Source of the DNA: Spirosoma linguale DSM 74
GTDB taxonomy: Bacteria; Bacteroidota; Bacteroidia; Cytophagales; Spirosomataceae
Length of the DNA stretch: 64,000 nucleotides
Assembly (NCBI GenBank): GCA_000024525.1
Contig: CP001769.1
Location: forward strand, 5,365,001 to 5,429,000
Reading direction: 5' to 3'
The notes under the pieces were generated by a model. That model was not told the origin of the DNA. It saw only the letters and a list, made by a program, of their open reading frames with translations, and ran no database searches. Positions 40,853-50,027 of this stretch are shown here, piece after piece. The translations under genes were made by a program, and so were the position numbers. Each line of letters opens with the position of its first letter. Positions within the stretch are counted from its first letter, which is position 1.

Positions 40853-42691
40853 ATGTGTGGCATTGTTGCTTATATAGGGCACCGGGAAGCCTGCTCCCTG
40901 GTGCTGAAAGGATTGAAACGACTTGAGTACCGGGGCTACGACAGCGCCGGCATCGCCCTGATCAACCAGCAAGGACTGGCCGTCTTTAAGAAAAAAGGGA
41001 AAGTAGCCGCCCTCGAACACGAACTCACCGGGAAAGACGTCCAGGCAAACATCGGCATGGGACACACCCGATGGGCCACCCACGGCGAACCAAACGACCT
41101 CAACGCTCACCCCCACTACTCCTTCCACCGCAAACTGGCCATCATCCACAACGGCATCATCGAGAACTATGCCGCCATCAAACAGGCCCTGCTCAAGAAA
41201 GGTCACACCTTCGCCAGCGAAACCGATACCGAGGTGCTGGGCCAGTTCATCGAAGACATCTGGGAAAACAACGGCGGCTCCCTGGAAGAAGCCGTCCGAC
41301 TGGCCCTGCAGGAAGTGGTCGGGGCCTATGCCATTGTCATCATGAGCCAGGAGGAGCCCAACCAGCTCATTGCCGCCCGCAAAGGCTCGCCCCTGGTCAT
41401 TGGTGTGGGCCAGCAGGAATTCTTCCTGGCCTCCGATGCCACCCCCATTGTCGAGTATACCAAAGACGTCATCTACCTCAACGACTACGAAGTCGCCGTT
41501 ATCAAAGATGGTGAACTGTCCGTTGTTACCCTGGACAACACAACCACTACTCCCTACGTCCATAAAGTTGAGTTGGAGCTGGAAGCCATCGAGAAAGGCG
41601 GCTTCGACCACTTCATGCTCAAGGAGATCTTCGAGCAGCCCCGCTCCATTGCCGACTCCATGCGGGGGCGGGTTCAGGCCCAGGAAGGCCTCCTCCAACT
41701 GGGCGGCCTGCGCGACTACCTCGACAAGCTGGCCAAGTCCAAGCGCATCGTTATCATTGGCTGCGGCACTTCCTGGCACGCCGGGCTGGTAGCCGAGTAC
41801 ATCTTCGAAGAACTGGCCCGCATTCCCGTGGAGGTCGAGTACGCGTCGGAGTTCCGTTACCGCAACCCCATCATCAAGGAAGGTGATATCGTGATTGCCA
41901 TCTCCCAGTCGGGCGAGACGGCCGACACGCTGGCGGCCATCGAGCTGGCCAAGTCGAAGGGGGCCACCATCTTCGGGGTTTGTAACGTGGTGGGCTCGTC
42001 TATTGCCCGGGCCACCCATGCGGGGGCCTTCACCCACGCGGGTCCTGAGATTGGGGTAGCCAGCACGAAGGCTTTCACAGCCCAGGTGACGGTGCTGACC
42101 CTGATGGCCCTGGCAGCGGCTCATCGGAAAGGGACGCTCTCGGAGTCGCTGTTCCGGCAGCTGCTGACGGAGCTGGAGAGCATCCCGGCCAAGGTGGAGC
42201 AGGTCTTACAGGCGGCCGACAAGATCAAGGAGATCGCCTACATTTTCACGTATGCGCGCAACTTCATCTATCTGGGTCGTGGGCTGAACTTTCCGGTGGC
42301 GCTGGAGGGGGCCCTGAAGCTGAAAGAGATCAGTTACATCCACGCCGAGGGTTACCCGGCGGCCGAGATGAAGCACGGTCCGATTGCGCTGATCGACGAG
42401 GACATGCCGGTGGTGGTGATTGCCACTCAGGACAGTTCGTACGAGAAGGTGGTGTCCAACATTCAGGAAGTGAAAGCGCGGAAAGGTCGGGTAATCGCCA
42501 TTGTGACGGAGGGCGACAGTCACTTACCGGGGCTGGTAGATTTCACCATTGAGATACCCAGGGTGCACGAGATTCTGGTGCCGTTGGTGTCGGTGGTGCC
42601 CTTGCAGTTGCTGTCGTATTACATTGCCGTGATGCGGGGCCGCAACGTGGACCAGCCCAGAAACCTGGCCAAGTCCGTAACGGTGGAATAA
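40853..42691 (+). CDS. glmS: Glutamine-fructose-6-phosphate aminotransferase (isomerising)
   Basis: 612 residues from the ATG at 40853, chosen so that Cys2 (MCGIVAYIG) becomes the N-terminal nucleophile; a GTG nine codons earlier would block this. The glutaminase half (about 1-230) has HTRWATHGEPNDLNAHPH. Two SIS domains follow, with CGTSWHAGLV and SQSGETADTLAAI; the end NLAKSVTVE is canonical. GlmS makes glucosamine-6-phosphate from fructose-6-phosphate and glutamine for peptidoglycan and LPS. By eye the gene is richer in G+C than its neighbours. There is no glmS-ribozyme-like sequence in the 200-base leader that I can recognise. A strong hairpin follows. Confidence 0.97.
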   Translation: MCGIVAYIGHREACSLVLKGLKRLEYRGYDSAGIALINQQGLAVFKKKGKVAALEHELTGKDVQANIGMGHTRWATHGEPNDLNAHPHYSFHRKLAIIHNGIIENYAAIKQALLKKGHTFASETDTEVLGQFIEDIWENNGGSLEEAVRLALQEVVGAYAIVIMSQEEPNQLIAARKGSPLVIGVGQQEFFLASDATPIVEYTKDVIYLNDYEVAVIKDGELSVVTLDNTTTTPYVHKVELELEAIEKGGFDHFMLKEIFEQPRSIADSMRGRVQAQEGLLQLGGLRDYLDKLAKSKRIVIIGCGTSWHAGLVAEYIFEELARIPVEVEYASEFRYRNPIIKEGDIVIAISQSGETADTLAAIELAKSKGATIFGVCNVVGSSIARATHAGAFTHAGPEIGVASTKAFTAQVTVLTLMALAAAHRKGTLSESLFRQLLTELESIPAKVEQVLQAADKIKEIAYIFTYARNFIYLGRGLNFPVALEGALKLKEISYIHAEGYPAAEMKHGPIALIDEDMPVVVIATQDSSYEKVVSNIQEVKARKGRVIAIVTEGDSHLPGLVDFTIEIPRVHEILVPLVSVVPLQLLSYYIAVMRGRNVDQPRNLAKSVTVE

Positions 42692-42698
42692 GCATACG

Positions 42699-42747
42699 AT
42701 ACACTAACCAAAAAGACCCCGCAATGGGGTCTTTTTGGTTAGTGTAT
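42699..42747 (+). terminator. Terminator of glmS
   Basis: 22-bp stem (42699-42720 paired with 42726-42747) with a 5-base loop and AAAAAGACCCC/GGGGTCTTTTT core, 8 bases after the stop. Confidence 0.92.
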
Positions 42748-42843
42748 TTACGTTATTTGGAGATAACTACGTTTTATTCACATCTTTCGGCTCTACAATT
42801 CAATTCACCGTTGACGATGTCATCGACCATTAATCAAAATACC

Positions 42844-43416
42844 ATGAAGAAAACAGCTTTACTTCTCGGGTTCATTCTTTTTACCATTGCAACAGCCAGT
42901 GCCCAGACGTTCAGGGGTCTCGACAAAACTCCGATGGACATGGCGTATTATCCGGACGACTATGCCCATGACCGCAAGTTTGCGCCCGCCAAAATTGGCA
43001 CCGATAAGGCAATGGTCCGTATCACCTACAATCGTCCCTTTAAGAACGGCCGTGAGGTTTTCGGGAAGCTTGTGCCTTACGGCAAGGTATGGCGGGCCGG
43101 TGCCAATGAAGCCCCCGAAATCAAATTTTATCAGGATGTAACGATCGGTGGCAAAAAAATACCGGCCGGAAGCTATGCTTTGTTAACCATTCCTAATGAA
43201 AACGAATGGACAATCATCATCAGCTCCGACGTTGACCAATGGGGCGCTTACAGCTACAATGAAAAGCTCGATGTAGCTCGCGTAAATGTGCCGGTACAGA
43301 AGGCCGAAACGCCATTGGAAAACTTCTCTATCCAGTTTGCCAAGAAAGACGCTAAAAACGCTGTTATGTACATGGGTTGGGACACAACGGTCGTGGCCGT
43401 CCCCATTGGCTTGTAA
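42844..43416 (+). CDS. DUF2911 exported protein
   Basis: 190 residues from the ATG at 42844 (MKKTALLLGFILFTIATASA), a signal peptide with likely cleavage after Ala20. The frame continues upstream into the glmS terminator, so earlier starts are unlikely, although an ATG at codon -9 exists. The body has MVRITYNRPFKNGREVFGKL, VPYGKVWRAGANEAPEIKFY and KKIPAGSYALLTIP, the DUF2911 signature widespread in Bacteroidetes. Function unknown; a beta-sandwich periplasmic or outer-membrane-associated protein is likely. A perfect hairpin follows. Confidence 0.9.
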   Translation: MKKTALLLGFILFTIATASAQTFRGLDKTPMDMAYYPDDYAHDRKFAPAKIGTDKAMVRITYNRPFKNGREVFGKLVPYGKVWRAGANEAPEIKFYQDVTIGGKKIPAGSYALLTIPNENEWTIIISSDVDQWGAYSYNEKLDVARVNVPVQKAETPLENFSIQFAKKDAKNAVMYMGWDTTVVAVPIGL

Positions 43417-43428
43417 GGGCCTAAAACA

Positions 43429-43476
43429 AACAAAAACAGGGTGTACCGGCGTAAGCTAGTACACCCTGTTTTTGTT
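43429..43476. terminator. Bidirectional terminator between convergent genes
   Basis: 18-bp perfect stem (43429-43446 with 43459-43476), loop of 12 bases, A-run on the left and T-run on the right. It separates DUF2911 from the SnoaL-like gene. Confidence 0.92.
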
Positions 43477-43486
43477 ACATCAGTAG

Positions 43487-43855
43487 TCAGCTATAATCGC
43501 TGATACGGGTAATCTTGCCGTTCTTTATTTCAAATAAACTTACCCCGCGCAAGTTCAACTGATCTCCCGCGTTTGGGCCGCCTGGTAAATCTATGGCCAG
43601 CGTAGCCTGATAATCGATTTCAACAGCGGCAGCATTAGTGCCCACCACAAGGAAGCGAATAGTCTGCTTCCGTTCCGAAAAATAAGTTACAGATTGAACG
43701 GCTAGCTGTTCGAATTCCGACTTGGACGTTGTCTTTGTGATACCTGATGTATTGGACACATTCTCGAAGACGATGTGGTCGTCCAGAAGAGCCAGCATTG
43801 CCGGTATATCTTTAGCATTATAGGCGTCAATGTAAGCCTGAATGAGCTGTTCCAT
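43487..43855 (-). CDS. SnoaL/NTF2-like protein
   Basis: 122 residues from the ATG at 43855; a TTG six codons earlier is open. MEQLIQAYIDAYNAKDIPAM, LALLDDHIVFENVSNTSG and the closing strand FEIKNGKITRISDYS are typical of SnoaL-like members of the NTF2 fold. These serve as small-molecule enzymes or binding proteins, and the substrate is not evident. It lies 4 bases after the DUF5990 gene on the same strand, so the two are likely co-transcribed. Confidence 0.85.
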   Translation of the reverse strand: MEQLIQAYIDAYNAKDIPAMLALLDDHIVFENVSNTSGITKTTSKSEFEQLAVQSVTYFSERKQTIRFLVVGTNAAAVEIDYQATLAIDLPGGPNAGDQLNLRGVSLFEIKNGKITRISDYS

Positions 43856-43859
43856 AGTT

Positions 43860-44300
43860 TTATTTTGTGGCAACGTACCAACCCATAAACGGCTTTACGG
43901 TGCCGCAGGCTGGCCCCCCGTCCCGGCCTGTTCCCGGCACTTTTGTTTCCAGAATCGAGGAAGGATTACTAACTGACTCGTCAATCATTTCTGTTGTTAT
44001 TCCTCGTAAAGGCACCTTCAATCGTCGGCGCCAGACAGTGTCTAACTGCCCTGCACTCGCACCAATGTCAATATAAATAAACCGATTCGAAGGTGTTCCC
44101 TGAACGACAACTCCAGCGAAATCAGGCTGACCATCAAGCCTATTCTTTACAGTAACGGTACACTCAAATGATAAATCGCGGGCAGTAGACCTTTGCTTCT
44201 GAATGGTATGATAGCCCGTTCCACTACCCTTCTGAAGGGCAAAATCAACGTCTACAAGTGGGGTCTCTAAAATTATACGCAGCGTTAATTCCTGCTTCAT
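43860..44300 (-). CDS. DUF5990 family protein
   Basis: 146 residues, soluble, no signal. LTLRIILETPLVDVDFALQK, GSGTGYHTIQKQRS, and then FAGVVVQGTPSNRFIYIDIG match the DUF5990 family. Function unknown. The C-terminus ends GTVKPFMGWYVATK. Its stop is 4 bases before the SnoaL-like start, suggesting an operon; nothing links the two biochemically. Confidence 0.8.
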   Translation of the reverse strand: MKQELTLRIILETPLVDVDFALQKGSGTGYHTIQKQRSTARDLSFECTVTVKNRLDGQPDFAGVVVQGTPSNRFIYIDIGASAGQLDTVWRRRLKVPLRGITTEMIDESVSNPSSILETKVPGTGRDGGPACGTVKPFMGWYVATK

Positions 44301-44341
44301 TTATCAGACTAATTTGTCGTGCAAACCTTGGGCTACGGCCG

Positions 44342-44794
44342 CTAATCGTTTACGCGTTTGTACTTCTCGATGATGATGTGGTCGATACCCAGCTTTTCCA
44401 CTTTCTCCACACCTTTCTGAACCAGCGTATCGCCCTCAATTTTTATAACGAACGAAAACTTGTTGTTTTCCCACGCTTTATCGGTAAAGTACTCCAGATT
44501 TTCGGTGTACACGCTATCGGCCAGGGTATATTTACCGCCACCCGCGCTGAACCGCGTTGCCGACGAATCGTTCTTCGACACCGCATGATTGAGGAAAGCG
44601 AAGTGTGTGGCGTTAATGATTTTGATCATCTTATGCGTCGGGTCGAAGGTCGAAACCGTCGAATCTTTCTCCGTAGACGTTGCCGAAACCAACTCCCAGG
44701 TGCCAATTAGTGGTGGAGTCGCTGGCGTTTTACTGCAACTAAAAAAGGCTGAACTGAATGGCAAGCAGAGTAGTAGTAGAGTCTTGTAGTTCAT
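44342..44794 (-). CDS. Small lipocalin-like lipoprotein
   Basis: 150 residues from the ATG at 44794. The open frame extends much further upstream but into non-coding-looking sequence. The lipobox SAFFSC gives Cys20. Then LIGTWELVSATSTEKDSTV, MIKIINATHFAFLNHAV and FSAGGGKYTLADSVYTENLE form a beta-barrel pattern like lipocalin or DUF4488-type proteins. It ends KVEKLGIDHIIIEKYKRV. It is likely to bind a small ligand at the envelope, but this is only inferred from fold. Confidence 0.75.
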   Translation of the reverse strand: MNYKTLLLLCLPFSSAFFSCSKTPATPPLIGTWELVSATSTEKDSTVSTFDPTHKMIKIINATHFAFLNHAVSKNDSSATRFSAGGGKYTLADSVYTENLEYFTDKAWENNKFSFVIKIEGDTLVQKGVEKVEKLGIDHIIIEKYKRVND

Positions 44795-44918
44795 GGACTG
44801 GAAATGATTGGTCTTGGTTACTATAGCGCATTGGGCTGGAAACCAGCGAAAAAATTTGTTTATGACGATCAACATTTTCCCGGTTCTTACCAAGCAGTAT
44901 GTTGTGGTAGAAACGGCA

Positions 44919-47135
44919 TTACTTTTCTCCCGGACGGTACGTCTTCTCCACGTGCTTTTGTATGTCTTCGGGGTAGAAGAGCACGTCTTTGAACTTGCCT
45001 TCGCAGTAAAGCGGGGCTTGGTCAGTAAAGTGTTTAGTGCCGGGCTGGCTGCTTTGCCCACCCGTTACGACCGAGCGGGCTTTCACCTTCTTGCCAAACT
45101 CCACTACGGCCACGAAACTGTTGCCCACGCTGCCGTACCGTTTTTTGGTACCGGGGTAAGTTTTGGCGGCAAAAGCCGCCAGCGAACCCCAGGCCGAAGA
45201 GGTGAAGCCGACGGGAATGCTGGGCTTCAAATCGTCATACGTTTCCTGAACCTTGCCGGTCAGCCGCTGGTATCGGTTGATGTCGCCCCAGGGCGTTTTC
45301 CAGGTGCCAAAGTCGCGGGTGAGGTCAGTGAGGACATCGGTTAGGGCTTTTACTTTTTCCTGTGGCGAGGTGCTGCTAACGGTGTAGGCGGTGAGCGACA
45401 GGTTATCGAATCGCTGATCACCAGCCGCCCGGCTCCGGGCCAGCTTCTGAATTTTCTCGCCCCAGAAAATAGCCAGCGTCTGCCCTATCGACGTTTTACC
45501 GTACGACTTATCCCAGGTTTTTAGTACCTCGATAGCTTCGGCCAGATCTTTCGACTGGTTGCCAGCATCGGTTGAAACAGTTTGGTAAGCGGCCAGCAAA
45601 GGAGGTAGTAGTTCGTCGAAGGCGGCCAGGTGCGGGTCGTTGGCAGCGGCAATTAACGTGTCGAGGGTGAAAACCTTCTTCTGGCTCAGGACACGGGCGG
45701 CATTGATGCCCCGGTAGTTCTGGGCATCGGGAGCCATATAAGCGGGGTACTTGCTCTTGTCGGGGCTGCTGCTGCCCGAGACAGTAAACGGTGTAGCGTT
45801 GCAATTCTGAATCCAACCGCTGGCCGGGTTGCGCACCTGCACAATTTCATCAACCGCGTGCAGACCTTTCCAGTCCGTTTCGGGATTGCTACCATCTACG
45901 GGTTCTTCCCAATCGAACTTTGGGTCGCGTTTGGGCATGAAGTTACCGTGCCAGTAGGCAATGGTTCCATTCTTATCGGCAAAAATAGTATTGTTCGATG
46001 CGTTGCCGTTGAGCTTCATCACCTCCTTGAAACTGTCATAACCGGTAGCCTTCGTGCGCAAATACGACTGCGATAGCGCGTTGAGGGGCGTGTTCATCAT
46101 GTCGATGGCAATCCATTTGCCATCCTGCTCTCCGGCAATGGGGCCGTGCTGCGTGAAGTACATGGTAAAGTCCTTATACTGCATTCCACCAGCCGTTTTA
46201 TACGGAATCCTTACGTTCTGGGTACGAACCGGCTTTAGGTCTTTGCCGTGTTTATAATAGAGCGTGTTGCCTTTTTTCTCGATGGTTTCGAGGTATTCAT
46301 CCATCGAATCGGCGTAGCTGGTCGTGTGCATCCAGCCGCAATTTTCGTTAAAGCCCTGATAGATGAAGAACTGCCCCCAGGTCACGGCTCCGTACGCATT
46401 CAGTTTCTCCTGGCTAACCATGTGTACCTCCGAGCGGAAGTAGAAAGACGTATGCGGATTGATCAGCAGCAGCGCATTTTTGGTGGCACTTTTGGCGGGC
46501 GCAATAGCAAAGCCGTTCGAGCCGATGGATTCGCGTTCGTAATGGTCGGTATAATCAATGTATGACGTTGACTTACGTTGCTCGTAAAACGCTTTGAGCC
46601 GTTCGGTCGATACCACACTGATATTTCCGCCAATGCTGCCTTCGCTGAACATGAGCGGCATCCAGGGCTGGAAACGGGTCAGAAGCCGGGGCTTCACCTC
46701 GGGGTGCGTGTAGAGGTAGTAATTGGTGCCATCGGCAAAAGCGTCCAGCAGGCTTTTCATCCAGAGTGGGCTCTTCTTATAAATGGCAATAGCCTGCGTA
46801 GAATCCAGAAACAGCCGTGCCCGCAAGTCGTGGTAAATGGCCGATTCGCCCTCCACTTCGGCCAGCCGCCCGGTGGAGGTGATATAGTTTTCCTCTACCC
46901 GCCCGAAGTCATCTTCGCACTGGGTATAGAGTAGTCCGAACACCACGTCAGCATCCGTTTTCCCGTAGATGTGTGGAACGCCCCAGGTATCGCGGGTGAT
47001 GGTCACCTGTTTGGCCTTTTGCTGCCAGCGGGCAATTTCAGCTTTGTTGAAGGATTGAGCTTGTAAGGAATATCCACTCAGGTAGATAAGCAGACTAGCC
47101 AGGAAGCTAATTGACAGTAACGGTGGTCGATTCAT
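44919..47135 (-). CDS. Penicillin acylase-family N-terminal nucleophile hydrolase
   Basis: 738 residues with a signal peptide (ends SLQAQ). VTITRDTWGVPHIYGKTDADV and YTQCEDDFGRVEENY are the alpha-chain features. The autocatalytic processing site is ESIGSNGFAIAPAKS: Ser206 would become the N-terminal nucleophile of the beta chain, followed by LLINPHTSF. The family includes penicillin G acylase and acyl-homoserine-lactone acylases; all cleave amide bonds of acylated amines. The natural substrate is not evident. The next gene on the same strand is an amidase, so the two may form an amide-degrading pair, but a 130-base gap with a repeat separates them. Confidence 0.9.
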   Translation of the reverse strand: MNRPPLLSISFLASLLIYLSGYSLQAQSFNKAEIARWQQKAKQVTITRDTWGVPHIYGKTDADVVFGLLYTQCEDDFGRVEENYITSTGRLAEVEGESAIYHDLRARLFLDSTQAIAIYKKSPLWMKSLLDAFADGTNYYLYTHPEVKPRLLTRFQPWMPLMFSEGSIGGNISVVSTERLKAFYEQRKSTSYIDYTDHYERESIGSNGFAIAPAKSATKNALLLINPHTSFYFRSEVHMVSQEKLNAYGAVTWGQFFIYQGFNENCGWMHTTSYADSMDEYLETIEKKGNTLYYKHGKDLKPVRTQNVRIPYKTAGGMQYKDFTMYFTQHGPIAGEQDGKWIAIDMMNTPLNALSQSYLRTKATGYDSFKEVMKLNGNASNNTIFADKNGTIAYWHGNFMPKRDPKFDWEEPVDGSNPETDWKGLHAVDEIVQVRNPASGWIQNCNATPFTVSGSSSPDKSKYPAYMAPDAQNYRGINAARVLSQKKVFTLDTLIAAANDPHLAAFDELLPPLLAAYQTVSTDAGNQSKDLAEAIEVLKTWDKSYGKTSIGQTLAIFWGEKIQKLARSRAAGDQRFDNLSLTAYTVSSTSPQEKVKALTDVLTDLTRDFGTWKTPWGDINRYQRLTGKVQETYDDLKPSIPVGFTSSAWGSLAAFAAKTYPGTKKRYGSVGNSFVAVVEFGKKVKARSVVTGGQSSQPGTKHFTDQAPLYCEGKFKDVLFYPEDIQKHVEKTYRPGEK

Positions 47136-47179
47136 GGACTGGGGATTCGTTATTCGTTAGTAAGTTAATAGGTTACTGT

Positions 47180-47259
47180 GTTATTTGTCATAGAAAGAAG
47201 TGTCGCCAATTTCCCACCACTGCGGACAGGCATAACACAATGAACCATTGACAAATAAC
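47180..47259. repeat. Inverted repeat between acylase and amidase genes
   Basis: GTTATTTGTCA (47180-47190) pairs exactly with 47249-47259. Surrounding sequence (47157-47179, 47260-47276) carries AT-rich heptad-like words (TTAGTAA, TTAATAG, TAACTAA). It is similar in style to the heptad element between rpoB and rpoC, but with different sequence. Confidence 0.5.
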
Positions 47260-47265
47260 CAATAA

Positions 47266-48858
47266 CTAATTACCGATGACTCCAAACCGTTTGGGAGGCA
47301 TTCGGTGATGAGTTGCCTGTTCGTAGGCATAGGCGAGTCGAATGAGAGTTGGCTCGTCGAAAATACGGCCCAGAAACTGGATACCAGCGGGTAAATCGCC
47401 GGTGGTGTACCCCATGGGCACGGTGAACGCGGGCTGACCGGTAGCCGGGGCTACCACCTGACTGTTATCGCCTTTATAACCTTTCGCATCACCAACCAGC
47501 GCAGGTGGGTAGTTCCAGGTCGGATATACCAGCGCATCGACTTTAAGGCGGTTCATTTCGGCTTCGACACCATTCCGATAAGCAATGCGCAACGGGTCGG
47601 TAAAGGGATCGCCACAGGGAATTTCGGGGTGACGAGCACGACCTGAGTGCGTTTGCTGATACGTCAGTCGGTCGCGTACAATATCCGAATACCCACCGAT
47701 ACGAATAATATCCTCCAGGGTTTTGAGCGTATCACGCTTTACAAAGGTTTGCAGGTAATTTTCAATGTCGGTTCTGAACTCAGCGCACGACTGGTTAGCC
47801 CGCAGTGAATCAAACTCAGGAATGGTTACGTCGATAATTTCGGCACCCGCCCGGGCCATGTCGGCCAATGCTTTGCCGAAGAGCTGTTTGATTTCCGGGT
47901 GAACATTCTTGTCGCTTAGTTGACGCATAACGCCTATCCGGGCGCCTTTCAGGCCATCCTTCCGTAAGAACGGCATGTATGTCTTCGGCACTTTTCCCTG
48001 ACTGTTTTTGGTGATCGGATCTTTGGGGTCGTATCCGGCCGTAAGGTCTAAAAGCCGCACCGCATCTTCCATCGTCCGGCACATCGGGCCGCCCACATCA
48101 TTGCGGCTGTAGAGGGGAATAATGCCATACCGGCTCACCAGCCCCAGCGACGTCCGTAACCCCACCAGCGCATTGTGCGACGATGGCCCACGAATGGAAT
48201 TACCCGTATCGGACCCCAGTCCAACGGCGCCGAAGTTAGCGGCCACCGCTGCCGCCGTTCCCCCACTCGACCCAGCTGGAACATAGGCCAGATTATACGG
48301 ATTGAGCGTTTCGCCCAGTATAGAACTCTGCGAATGCATGGGCGTAAAAGCCCACTCGGCCATATTCGATTTTGCCAGAATGATCGCTCCCGCTTCGCGT
48401 AGTTTCTTGACCTGATAAGCGTCTTCGGTCGGCGCAAAGCCTTTCAGCGCGATGGAGCCACCCGTTGTTTGCAGCCCTTTCGTGTTGTAGTTGTCTTTAA
48501 CAATAACCGGAATGCCGTGCAGAGGGCGCAGCTTGCCCGTCTTTTTAAATTCAGCATCCAGCGCACGCGCCGTAGTTATGGCGTCTGGATTAATGATAAT
48601 GATGGAGTTGAGCTTAGTGGACTGGTCATAAGTCTTAATGCGCTCCAAATAAGCGTTGACCAGTTGCTCACTCGTCAGCGAACCAGACCGGTAAGCCCGG
48701 TGAATATCACTGATGGTTGTTTCGAGTAAGCTAAAGGATGCGCCTTGTTTCGCGGCCGGTTTGGGTTGGGCCTGAGCGAAAAACTGAGGAGCTAAAACCA
48801 GCAGAATGAGAAAAGAACAGACTTGTAAAAACTGGATAAGACGAATTCGTTGTGGCAT
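47266..48858 (-). CDS. Amidase-signature hydrolase, exported
   Basis: 530 residues with a signal peptide (ends FFAQAQ). The catalytic Ser-cisSer-Lys triad reads Lys121 in IPVIVKDNYNTKG, Ser197 in PAGSSGGT and Ser221 in GSDTGNSIRGPSS. Length and motifs agree with amidase-signature enzymes that hydrolyse simple amides or peptide amides. The presence of a signal points to the periplasm; GatA is thus excluded. It precedes the penicillin acylase-type gene on the same strand. Confidence 0.93.
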   Translation of the reverse strand: MPQRIRLIQFLQVCSFLILLVLAPQFFAQAQPKPAAKQGASFSLLETTISDIHRAYRSGSLTSEQLVNAYLERIKTYDQSTKLNSIIIINPDAITTARALDAEFKKTGKLRPLHGIPVIVKDNYNTKGLQTTGGSIALKGFAPTEDAYQVKKLREAGAIILAKSNMAEWAFTPMHSQSSILGETLNPYNLAYVPAGSSGGTAAAVAANFGAVGLGSDTGNSIRGPSSHNALVGLRTSLGLVSRYGIIPLYSRNDVGGPMCRTMEDAVRLLDLTAGYDPKDPITKNSQGKVPKTYMPFLRKDGLKGARIGVMRQLSDKNVHPEIKQLFGKALADMARAGAEIIDVTIPEFDSLRANQSCAEFRTDIENYLQTFVKRDTLKTLEDIIRIGGYSDIVRDRLTYQQTHSGRARHPEIPCGDPFTDPLRIAYRNGVEAEMNRLKVDALVYPTWNYPPALVGDAKGYKGDNSQVVAPATGQPAFTVPMGYTTGDLPAGIQFLGRIFDEPTLIRLAYAYEQATHHRMPPKRFGVIGN

Positions 48859-49261
48859 ACAGGTTGTTGAAGGGTGTAATCGTAGGGTAAAAATAAACTT
48901 TCCTGCTTGTATTAAGCCAACGCAGTCTCCTTTTCAACAGATTTGTTTTGACCCCAGTGCGATTGGCAAAATTTATGGTGATTTACGAAGCCGTCCCTGG
49001 TGAGTTGCAACTACCCTTTTCCGACAGTCTTGGCCGGAAAGCTAAAGGCATTAGTTTACGCTTGCTGACAGCAGTTTTTTACTGGTTAACCTGACCGATC
49101 AGAATCAGACACAGACGACAGATCTTGCATGAATTATGTTTATGTTACTCCTTTTTAGTCAGCGGTTTATTGTGTATATTTACCTCCCCAATTCCCAACG
49201 AACAACCATACTAATGAGCCGGATTCTGGACTAAAAACCGACATCCGGCAACTCAATCCGA
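48859..49261. other. 403-base gene-free interval
   Basis: It separates the amidase start from the start of the unknown protein at 49262 (divergent genes). A weak -7-like TATATTTA lies at 49175-49182. I see no coding potential, terminator or RNA gene. Promoters for both flanking genes are expected here but are not clear enough to place. Confidence 0.5.
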
Positions 49262-49963
49262 ATGAAGAAAGGACGCTCAAATCCGAATCAGCTCCAGATT
49301 GATTTTCTGGCGGCTTTTCGCCAAATGCTCATCAGTCTTGGCAACTCCGAAAACCTCCCTGTCAACGAGAGTCTGTTCATGCGGATGACGGATCAGTGGG
49401 AGAATACCCGTGCCATGCCAGCCGATTTACTGTTTACAAAAAGTCCCATCGAAGCCATCGTTTTCCGGCTTCAGAAGATAGATGCCGATACCGAAGCCAA
49501 CCAACTGCGTTTTCCGAACGAGCTGATCGCCGGAGAGATTCGCGGGGAGAAAGGACTGACCGGTTTCTCAGCCAAGTTTCGGGAGCAGGGCTGGATTATT
49601 TTACCCGCTGAGCTATCAGCCATGTACAAAAATCTGTTCCTGAATATCCTGGCCGCTTCGATCGGACTTGAACACCTCTATCCGGTTCGTAAAGACTTAC
49701 TGGTTGAAGCCGAGCGTGTAGCGCTGGCCGCCCTCCTGCCCGAGAGCGAAGTACGTAAGTTTTTCGGCTTACGTTTGTCCCGTTTCCCGGACAGCTTCCG
49801 TAGTGAAGTATCCAATTACTTTAACCTGCCGTTCGATTATGTCCTGAAACGGGCGAATCATCTGGGTATGGTATCGGAACAGGTTATTGAGGAAGCACGT
49901 GCCGCTACGCAGCCATTGCGATCAGCCGTGCTACGCCGTCCACAAAGCAGCCGCGCGGCTTAA
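49262..49963 (+). CDS. Unknown soluble protein with weak ImmA/IrrE-like C-terminus
   Basis: 233 residues, no signal or membrane segment. The N-terminus is LQIDFLAAFRQMLISLGNSE. In the last third, VEAERVALAALLPESEVRKF and then FRSEVSNYFNLPFDYVLKRA resemble the segment after the zinc site in ImmA/IrrE-like proteins. The HExxH motif itself is absent, so peptidase activity is unlikely. It could be an inactive relative or the similarity may be chance. A good terminator follows; the gene appears monocistronic. Confidence 0.6.
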   Translation: MKKGRSNPNQLQIDFLAAFRQMLISLGNSENLPVNESLFMRMTDQWENTRAMPADLLFTKSPIEAIVFRLQKIDADTEANQLRFPNELIAGEIRGEKGLTGFSAKFREQGWIILPAELSAMYKNLFLNILAASIGLEHLYPVRKDLLVEAERVALAALLPESEVRKFFGLRLSRFPDSFRSEVSNYFNLPFDYVLKRANHLGMVSEQVIEEARAATQPLRSAVLRRPQSSRAA

Positions 49964-49989
49964 TCCATCCTTTTCAATACCATTTTTTG

Positions 49990-50027
49990 GTCGGTTCAAT
50001 ACTGCGTGTATTGAGCCGACTTTTTTT
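49990..50027 (+). terminator. Terminator with seven-T tail
   Basis: 13-bp stem (49990-50002 with 50008-50020, one G-T pair) followed by seven T residues, 27 bases past the stop of the preceding gene. Confidence 0.92.

Noticed and set aside
40847..42124. 425-codon open frame opposite glmS
   Set aside because: It arises from the G+C-rich third positions of glmS, and its translation is a Gly/Val/Asp-rich string without known motifs.
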